Positions 1-4,114 of a stretch of 5,175 nt of DNA are shown here, piece after piece. The first letter of the stretch is position 1, and each line of letters opens with the position of its first letter. The notes beneath the pieces were generated by a model. The model ran no database searches. It saw only the letters and a program-made list of their open reading frames with translations, and was not told where the DNA came from. The stretch spans positions 1-5,175 of the forward strand of contig JAAXIE010000114.1 in NCBI GenBank assembly GCA_012270525.1, in the 5' to 3' direction. The translations under genes were made by a program, and so were the position numbers. The DNA is from Dehalococcoidia bacterium. Lineage in GTDB: Bacteria; Chloroflexota; Dehalococcoidia; UBA3495; JAAXIE01.

Positions 1-61
1 TCCGTACGTCGTCCTCTGTGTAGTTGGTGTAGGCCCGCTCGGTGAAACGCATGATGAACAT
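1..61 (-). CDS. 5' end of an unidentified protein gene (partial, runs off left edge)
   Basis: Only the first 20 codons are in the window, reading MFIMRFTERAYTNYTEDDVR. The ATG is at 61-59 on the minus strand and is preceded by a perfect AGGAGG at 74-69 with a 7-base spacer, which is why I accept such a short piece as a real start. A second ATG lies three codons in, but the spacing favours the first. A sigma70-like promoter reading toward it lies at 121-149. The opening beta-strand-like MFIMRF resembles the start of small ferredoxin-like alpha/beta-barrel proteins (Dabb, GYD or YCII type), but 20 residues cannot establish a family. It is transcribed divergently from the NYN gene. Function unknown. 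Confidence 0.6.
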   Translation of the reverse strand, partial: MFIMRFTERAYTNYTEDDVR

Positions 62-68
62 GACACGA

Positions 69-74
69 CCTCCT
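69..74 (-). promoter_or_regulatory. Shine-Dalgarno site of the left-edge gene
   Basis: The minus strand reads AGGAGG, 7 bases before the ATG at 61. It is a perfect anti-16S match and is the main reason for calling a gene in the first 61 bases. Confidence 0.7.
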
Positions 75-120
75 GACCGTTCTCTGTTCCCCAGCCATTT
101 GTGCCTTGCGATTGCCGCCT

Positions 121-149
121 AAGCTACCCCAAACCACAGTAGGCGTCAA
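121..149 (-). promoter_or_regulatory. Sigma70-like promoter for the left-edge minus-strand gene
   Basis: On the minus strand TTGACG (149-144) is followed by a 17-base spacer and TAGCTT (126-121). The -35 box matches 5 of 6 consensus bases and the spacing is ideal, but the -10 box is weak (TAnnnT). The predicted start near position 114 would give a 5' UTR of about 50 bases that includes the AGGAGG. The -35 box sits inside an imperfect palindrome (GCGT-CA-ACGC, 143-152). Confidence 0.4.
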
Positions 150-223
150 CGCGCTGGTCAGGGGGAAGGGCGGGGTCAGGGCACTGACGCTCTATGGCGT
201 TACGAGATTAGGACGCGCGGTGC

Positions 224-252
224 TTGACATGGGGTGGGGGCGACGCTAACAT
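224..252 (+). promoter_or_regulatory. Sigma70-like promoter for the NYN gene or its leader RNA
   Basis: TTGACA (224-229) is a perfect -35 box. A 17-base G-rich spacer separates it from TAACAT (247-252), a -10 box matching TAnnAT. Transcription would begin near 259, leaving about 168 bases before the TTG start at 427. That is an unusually long leader for a compact bacterial gene. The promoter diverges from the one at 121-149. Confidence 0.55.
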
Positions 253-258
253 CAGATC

Positions 259-411
259 CAGCATATTCCCTAGTGTCCGTGATGTGGGACGCACTGGCGG
301 TACGTGCCCCTTGGGGCTGATGGTTGGTGCCTGTATCCATGGAACCGCACGCTAGGTTAGCATATCCGAGAGAGCGGTGCGCCGGGTAGTGACGTACCGC
401 TCTCTCCTTTT
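259..411 (+). ncRNA. Candidate structured leader RNA or small RNA upstream of the NYN gene
   Basis: This gene-free stretch lies between a strong promoter (224-252) and a terminator-like hairpin (368-411), the layout of a small RNA gene or an attenuated leader. By eye, 269-279 can pair with 346-356: eleven positions including CCTAG/CTAGG, with one G-U pair and one mismatch. Inside that stem, 286-294 can pair with 304-310 around a two-base bulge, and CCCC (307-310) could alternatively pair with GGGG (313-316). The two inner pairings are mutually exclusive, as in switchable leaders. I do not recognise a known riboswitch, 6S, tmRNA or SRP RNA. Short ATG frames exist here (282-320, 339-389) but none has a Shine-Dalgarno. 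The structure was judged by hand only, so confidence is low. Confidence 0.3.
368..411 (+). terminator. Terminator- or attenuator-like hairpin just before the NYN start
   Basis: An 11-base perfect inverted repeat (GAGAGAGCGGT at 368-378, ACCGCTCTCTC at 396-406) extends inward by one G-U and two G-C pairs to a 14-pair stem (368-381 with 393-406) around an 11-base loop. A short T run (408-411) follows. The T run is weak for an intrinsic terminator, but the stem is strong. It ends only two bases before the ribosome-binding site of the NYN gene, so it could act as an attenuator or a translation-modulating structure. It could also be a repressor operator. Confidence 0.5.
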
Positions 412-413
412 CC

Positions 414-417
414 GAGG
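414..417 (+). promoter_or_regulatory. Ribosome-binding site fixing the TTG start of the NYN gene
   Basis: GAGG lies 9 bases before the TTG at 427. It is weaker than the GGAGG sites of the metabolic genes here. There is no ATG or GTG between the in-frame stop at 358-360 and the TTG. Confidence 0.5.
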
Positions 418-426
418 CTAACCCGT

Positions 427-978
427 TTGGCTGGTCGCGTAGCCATCTTCATAGATGGAGGCTATCTGGACAAGCTCTTGAGGACAGAGTTCAGACAGAG
501 CCGCATCGATTATCAGCTTCTGTCCGAGAAACTGGCAGCAGGCTCGGATATCCTGCGGACATACTATTACCACTGCCCCGTCTATCAAAGCGATCCGCCT
601 ACGCAAGAGGAACGAGAGCGGTATGCTGCGCAAAGAAGATTTTTCGATATGCTTGAACGACTGCCTCGCTACATGGTCAGATTGGGACGCTTGGCGCGTC
701 GTGTCGATGAAACAGGCAAGGCTAGGTTTGAGCAAAAGCGGGTCGACATCCTCCTAGGCGTGGATATGGTGCTCTTGGCCGCCAAGCAGACGATACAGGA
801 AGCCGTGCTATTGGCTGGGGACAGCGACTTCATACCAGCAGTGGCAGTTGCCAGGTCCGAGGGGGTGTTGATCAGGTTGTTCCACGGCGAAAGTCCACAT
901 TCTGAGCTATGGCAAGAGGTGGATGAGAGGACAAGAATTACCCAGGACTTCATCAACTCGATTCGCCGCACCACATGA
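427..978 (+). CDS. NYN (LabA/DUF88-like) domain protein, putative PIN-fold ribonuclease
   Basis: This 183-residue protein is essentially one NYN domain, a PIN-like metal-dependent RNase fold. The first beta strand carries FIDGGYL (8-14, acidic residue D10). A central KRVDILLGVDM segment (104-114) supplies K104, D107 and D113, and a late strand has LLAGDSDFIPAV (128-139, D132 and D134). Together these form the expected acidic metal-binding site, so the enzyme looks intact. It has no signal peptide or membrane segment and should be cytosolic. The start is TTG: the frame has a stop at 358-360 and no ATG or GTG before 427, and the first catalytic strand begins at residue 6, so a later start would destroy the fold. 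The coding sequence is lower in GC (28-35 G+C per 60 bases in lines I counted) than the metabolic genes. The RNA substrate is unknown. The family is known for RNA processing or decay and sometimes appears in defence or regulatory settings. Confidence 0.85.
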   Translation: MAGRVAIFIDGGYLDKLLRTEFRQSRIDYQLLSEKLAAGSDILRTYYYHCPVYQSDPPTQEERERYAAQRRFFDMLERLPRYMVRLGRLARRVDETGKARFEQKRVDILLGVDMVLLAAKQTIQEAVLLAGDSDFIPAVAVARSEGVLIRLFHGESPHSELWQEVDERTRITQDFINSIRRTT

Positions 979-986
979 GCATGTGG
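971..986 (+). repeat. Small inverted repeat over the NYN stop codon
   Basis: CCACATG (971-977) and CATGTGG (980-986) are perfect complements around two bases, realistically a 6-pair stem with a GAGC tetraloop. It spans the TGA at 976-978. No T run follows, so it is a poor intrinsic terminator. It may act as an mRNA-stabilising or factor-dependent termination structure, or be chance. Confidence 0.3.
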
Positions 987-1044
987 GAATGTCGACCCCA
1001 AGACCCGCGTTTGTGAGTCCTATGTTCATAGCCGGAGGCGTGCC

Positions 1045-2115
1045 ATGAAGTTCGGCATGATGTACGAGATTCAGATACCGGAACCCCACTATCCCGGTAT
1101 TGAGTACGAGCGTTACCAGCAGGTGCTGGCCCAAGCCGAGTTGGCCGACGAGGTGGGGTTCGATTATTTCTGGACGGTGGAGCACCATTTCCTGCGGGAG
1201 TTCTCCCACTGCTCCGCTCCCGAGGTGCTCTACGGGGCTATCTCCCAGCGCACCAAGCGGATGCGCATCGGGCATGCCGTGGCATTGCTGCCGGGGCGCT
1301 ACAACCATCCCGTGCGCGTGGCGGAACGGGCCGCGGTGCTGGATATCGTCAGCGACGGGCGCATGGACCTGGGCACCGGGCGTTCCACCACCCTTATAGA
1401 GATGGACGGCTTCGAGGTCGACCCGGAAGAGACGCGGGGGCAGTGGAATGAGGCCATATCCATGATCCCGCGAATGTGGACCGAGGACCCCTTCTCCCAC
1501 GAAGGCCAGTATTACAGCATCCCGCCCCGCTCGGTGATCCCCAAGCCGGTGCAGAAACCTCATCCTCCCCTTTGGGTGGCCTGCAGCCAGCCCGAGAGCT
1601 TTCGCTCCGCTGGAGAGATGGGCTTGGGCGTCCTGTGCTTCAACTTGGGGGGATATGAGCAGATGGAGGAGAGGGTCGGGATGTACCGCCAGGGCCTGAA
1701 GAGGGCGAACCCAGTGGGGGCCTTCGCCAACCCGCAGGTGGCCGCCCTGTGCGTGACCCACTGTGGCGAGGATGACGAGGAAGCCCGCCGTGTGGCCGCC
1801 CCCGAAGGGGCGTGGTTTGTCCACAAGGCGTTGGAACTCTACAACCCGTGGCAGGGTCGAAACGTACCCGACTCCTACAGGTTCGCGGTGGATGCGGTGC
1901 AGGACGAGCGGGCCCAGAAGACCGCCCAAGACCATCTGGATTCGGGCGCATTCGCCATGGGCGACCCGGACACGGTCATCAAGGTGCTGAAGGGCTACGA
2001 GGCAGCGGGCGTGGACCAGATTCTCTGCTTCATGCAGATGGGTAACCTCGCCCACTCTCGAATCATGGATTCCATCAAGCTCTACGGGAAATACGTCATT
2101 CCTTACTTCAAGTAG
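1045..2115 (+). CDS. LLM-class flavin-dependent oxidoreductase (bacterial luciferase-like monooxygenase)
   Basis: A 356-residue single-domain TIM-barrel protein of the bacterial luciferase superfamily, using reduced FMN or F420 to oxygenate or oxidise a small organic substrate. Visible landmarks in order: an N-terminal strand KFGMMYE (2-8); the VEHHF motif (45-49) at the position of the luciferase-alpha active-site histidines; GHAVALLPGRYNHPVRVAERAAVLDIVSDGRMDLGTGR (76-113), the family's most conserved stretch and part of flavin binding; KPVQKPHPPLWVA (167-179); and a C-terminal GDPDTVIKVLKGYEAAGVDQILCF segment (306-329). The length is normal. The ATG is preceded by GGAGG (1034-1038) with a 6-base spacer. 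No good promoter is visible in the 66-base gap after the NYN gene, so it may be read from upstream or from a weak promoter. It is probably cotranscribed with the SDR 90 bases downstream. The substrate cannot be read from the sequence. Flavin versus F420 use is also undecided, but the EHH motif favours an FMN-type luciferase-like monooxygenase. Confidence 0.93.
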   Translation: MKFGMMYEIQIPEPHYPGIEYERYQQVLAQAELADEVGFDYFWTVEHHFLREFSHCSAPEVLYGAISQRTKRMRIGHAVALLPGRYNHPVRVAERAAVLDIVSDGRMDLGTGRSTTLIEMDGFEVDPEETRGQWNEAISMIPRMWTEDPFSHEGQYYSIPPRSVIPKPVQKPHPPLWVACSQPESFRSAGEMGLGVLCFNLGGYEQMEERVGMYRQGLKRANPVGAFANPQVAALCVTHCGEDDEEARRVAAPEGAWFVHKALELYNPWQGRNVPDSYRFAVDAVQDERAQKTAQDHLDSGAFAMGDPDTVIKVLKGYEAAGVDQILCFMQMGNLAHSRIMDSIKLYGKYVIPYFK

Positions 2116-2205
2116 CTTGGGGCCATGTGCCTCAATTCCAGTGGCCGTTGGACGGCAGAAAGCTTGGGACAGGACCCCGGCAGGGGGAGAACGCGGAGGT
2201 AGACC

Positions 2206-3012
2206 ATGGGAGTACTCGAAGGCAGGGTCGCACTGATCACCGGAGCGGGTTCCGGCATCGGCAAGGGAGTGCTGCAGCGGTTCGTGGAAGAAGGGGCCCG
2301 GGCCATGGTAGTGGAACGCATGGCCGATCGTATCGACCAGATACGGGGTGAGTTCGGGGAAGAGGTTGCGGTCTTTCACGGCGATGTGTCCCGTCTGGAG
2401 GACAACAAGGCCGCCGTGGCCGAGACGATACGGGCCTTCGGCCAACTGGACATCTTTGTCGGCAACGCGGGCATCTTCGACCAGTTCATCACCGTTGCCG
2501 ACTTCCCCGATGACAAGCTGGGGGACGCCTTCGACGAGCAGTTCGCGGTGAACGTGAAGGGAGCCCTCTTCGGGGCCAAAGCCACCCACGAAGAGTTGGC
2601 CAAGACCCAAGGCTGTATGGTCTTCACCGCCTCGGTGGCCAGCTTCAACTCCGGCGGAGGAGGGGTACTGTACACGGCTTCCAAGCATGCCGTTCTGGGC
2701 ATGATCCGCCAGTTGGCCGCCGAACTCGCTCCCGATGTGCGGGTCAACGGCGTGGCCCCGGGTGGCGTGGCCACCGACCTGCGTGGCTTGGAGACGCTGG
2801 ACCAGCATATGACGTCCCATTCGTCGCGCCCGGAAAACGTGGAGCGCATCCGTGCCAACGCCCCCTTGCAGAAAGCCCTCTACCCCGACGACTTGGTGGG
2901 TTCCTACCTCTTCCTAGCCTGCAAGGAACTCTCCGGCACCATTACCGGGACCACGGTCCTGAATGACTCCGGCAGTTCGCTGAGGGTGAGGCGGCCGGTG
3001 CCGTCGGTTTAG
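2206..3012 (+). CDS. SDR family oxidoreductase, cis-dihydrodiol dehydrogenase-like (BphB type)
   Basis: A 268-residue classical short-chain dehydrogenase. The Rossmann glycine motif TGAGSGIG is at 12-19. An acidic residue ends strand 2 (VVE, E37), which favours NAD over NADP. D60 follows strand 3, NAG is at 87-89 and N116 lies in VNVKG. The catalytic Ser-Tyr-Lys set is S143, Y156 and K160 (YTASK). The stretches FDEQFAVNVKG (109-119), GGGGVLYTASKHA (150-162) and ELAPDVRVNGVAPGGVATDLRG (173-194) closely resemble, as I recall them, biphenyl cis-dihydrodiol dehydrogenase BphB, with active-site positions offset by one. Such enzymes oxidise cis-dihydrodiols made by Rieske dioxygenases to catechols. 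BphB is slightly longer at the C terminus. GGAGG (2195-2199) with a 6-base spacer fixes the ATG. It lies 90 bases after the flavin monooxygenase gene and probably shares its transcript. It converges on the HNH gene with an 85-base gap in which I see no strong terminator. A generic alcohol or steroid dehydrogenase role is the alternative. Confidence 0.92.
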   Translation: MGVLEGRVALITGAGSGIGKGVLQRFVEEGARAMVVERMADRIDQIRGEFGEEVAVFHGDVSRLEDNKAAVAETIRAFGQLDIFVGNAGIFDQFITVADFPDDKLGDAFDEQFAVNVKGALFGAKATHEELAKTQGCMVFTASVASFNSGGGGVLYTASKHAVLGMIRQLAAELAPDVRVNGVAPGGVATDLRGLETLDQHMTSHSSRPENVERIRANAPLQKALYPDDLVGSYLFLACKELSGTITGTTVLNDSGSSLRVRRPVPSV

Positions 3013-3097
3013 GGGGCGGTCGGACTGGAGGGCATCGAGGACGTTGGTTGCGCAATGTCCACCTACAGATGAGGACAGACGCCCAGGTCGGATAGCG

Positions 3098-3856
3098 TTA
3101 CCCTTTGAAGATGTGGCTCCTGTGATAAGCAAGAAACTGTGGACTGGGCACAAACTTGCTCGGCCGGTGGATAGATTGTCCGTCATAACGACCTAGGGCT
3201 GTTGCGAAAAACTCGTCCGCCAGGGTCGCTCGATTGCGGGACACCCGGACAGTCAAGTCGTGATTGATTGTTAGGAGACCCGCGTCAAAGGCTCTGTCGT
3301 GAAGAGCTGACAGCGACAGCCCGTTTCGAGGATTGACCCTGTTGTCTTTATCAATGTTCCATGGAACAATGTGACTCGCCACCAGAAGCGTTGGGACCGA
3401 TAGCCCGGTGATGCAGCAGCGGCCTCCGTAGGCACTGAGTACGGCTGCTCGGAAGAAACGCTGTCCGATACGGGCTTTGGCTTCCACGGCCCGGTCCTCA
3501 CCAGACGGTGCGCCGTAATTGGGAAGGACTGCATCGTCATCTGGCCTGGCCGTTGGCTCGAGGTCAAGCATGGCACCTTGGATCTCAAGAGCGAAGCTCT
3601 CCCAATCGTCATGCATTTCCTTCCACATGGCCCGGTCATTTGCGGATGCTCCTGTCAAGCCGCTACGGCCCGTAGACGTAATATCAGGGTCCAAGCTGGC
3701 GATATTCGTGAGTTTCATGGCTAGTGCCGATGGCGAACGTCCAAGGGCGTTCGCTGATCGGATAATTTCAGCGTTTGTTCGATGCAATCTTCCGAACGGG
3801 ATTCGGCAGTATAACCCGAACGCCACTAGCAACTCTTTGCGTGTCCACCCAGCCAT
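3098..3856 (-). CDS. Stand-alone HNH endonuclease (HNH_2-type)
   Basis: A 252-residue protein in two parts. Residues 1-95 form an N-terminal region beginning WTRKELLVAFGLYCRIPFG and continuing through GRSPSALAMKLTNIASLDP (39-57), a helical, possibly DNA-recognising module that I recall from many orphan HNH nucleases. Residues 130-200 form the nuclease: RFFRAAVLSAYGGRCCITGL (133-152), then ASHIVPW (160-166), NPRNGLSLSALHDRAFD (175-191) and GLLTI. H162, N178 and H186 are the likely HNH residues, so the metal site looks intact. The start is ATG at 3856-3854, with a modest GAAAGGG (3870-3864) 7 bases upstream. GC is lower than in the flanking metabolic genes (31-37 per 60 bases in lines I counted), and it is oriented against them, so it may be acquired. 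The domain type is common in restriction and anti-phage nucleases, but no methyltransferase or other partner is visible, so a defence role is inference. Confidence 0.88.
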   Translation of the reverse strand: MAGWTRKELLVAFGLYCRIPFGRLHRTNAEIIRSANALGRSPSALAMKLTNIASLDPDITSTGRSGLTGASANDRAMWKEMHDDWESFALEIQGAMLDLEPTARPDDDAVLPNYGAPSGEDRAVEAKARIGQRFFRAAVLSAYGGRCCITGLSVPTLLVASHIVPWNIDKDNRVNPRNGLSLSALHDRAFDAGLLTINHDLTVRVSRNRATLADEFFATALGRYDGQSIHRPSKFVPSPQFLAYHRSHIFKG

Positions 3857-4009
3857 TCTGAGGCCCTTTCACCCGCGGGATTGCCATCCCTCATATGTCT
3901 TCTGTTAGCTACATCGCTCGCTGCCACTCCAGGGTAGCCCAATTCAGCGCAGGCACCAAGTTGGCATTCGACGGGTTATCCCGGCTCTTGCATGGTTATA
4001 GTTGGGGCG

Positions 4010-4029
4010 AACGCCTTGACAACGCCTTG
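4010..4029 (+). repeat. Tandem 9-base direct repeat over the -35 box of the Rieske gene promoter
   Basis: AACGCCTTG occurs at 4010-4018 and again at 4021-4029, an 11-base period of about one helical turn. The two copies flank and overlap the TTGACA at 4016-4021. ACGCC (4022-4026) also forms an inverted repeat with GGCGT (4032-4036) in the promoter spacer. A transcription factor bound here would contact the same DNA face twice and overlap RNA polymerase, as in a repressor operator or a class II activator site. The regulator is unknown. Confidence 0.4.
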
Positions 4030-4044
4030 GGGGCGTGCTACACC
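4016..4044 (+). promoter_or_regulatory. Sigma70-like promoter for the Rieske oxygenase gene
   Basis: Perfect -35 TTGACA (4016-4021), a 17-base spacer, and TACACC (4039-4044) preceded by TG one base upstream (4036-4037), giving an extended -10 element that would compensate for the weak hexamer. The spacer carries GGGGGCG, also seen in the NYN promoter spacer. Predicted transcription start is near 4051, giving a leader of about 64 bases. Confidence 0.5.
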
Positions 4045-4114
4045 CGTTGACGTGTTGGGGGAGTGAATGAGGGGGTGGTACCGGGATTCCCAGCAGATTT
4101 GGCGGAGGTGGACC

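Noticed and set aside
281..310. GTGGGACGCA resembles part of the c-di-GMP-I (GEMM) riboswitch core.
   Set aside because: The rest of the GEMM consensus is absent: no GCAAACC upstream element and no GGCCTAAACC or tetraloop-receptor arrangement downstream. The match is too short to count.
282..389. Short ATG frames in the NYN leader (282-320 and 339-389) as possible leader peptides.
   Set aside because: Neither has a Shine-Dalgarno or a run of regulatory codons, and such short frames are expected by chance.
1021..1026. TATGTT as a -10 box for the flavin monooxygenase gene.
   Set aside because: No -35 box lies at proper spacing, and the implied transcript would start too near the ATG to include the GGAGG at 1034-1038.
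907..2820. A 637-codon open frame on the minus strand, opposite the flavin monooxygenase and SDR genes.
   Set aside because: It is antisense to two clearly recognisable genes. Its translation is rich in His, Gly, Pro and Val with no family motif, as expected for the shadow of GC-rich codon positions, and no Shine-Dalgarno supports it.
3013..3097. A possible bidirectional terminator between the convergent SDR and HNH genes.
   Set aside because: The only pairing found by eye is TGTCC (3056-3060) with GGACA (3073-3077), a 5-base stem without a T run on either strand; too weak to call.
3519..3908. A 129-codon plus-strand frame opposite the HNH gene.
   Set aside because: The minus strand carries a well-formed HNH nuclease with conserved residues; the plus frame shows no recognisable domain.
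3857..3990. A promoter for the HNH gene on the minus strand.
   Set aside because: The best candidate (TTGGTG, 17 bases, TACCCT) matches only half of each consensus box, so no feature is assigned.
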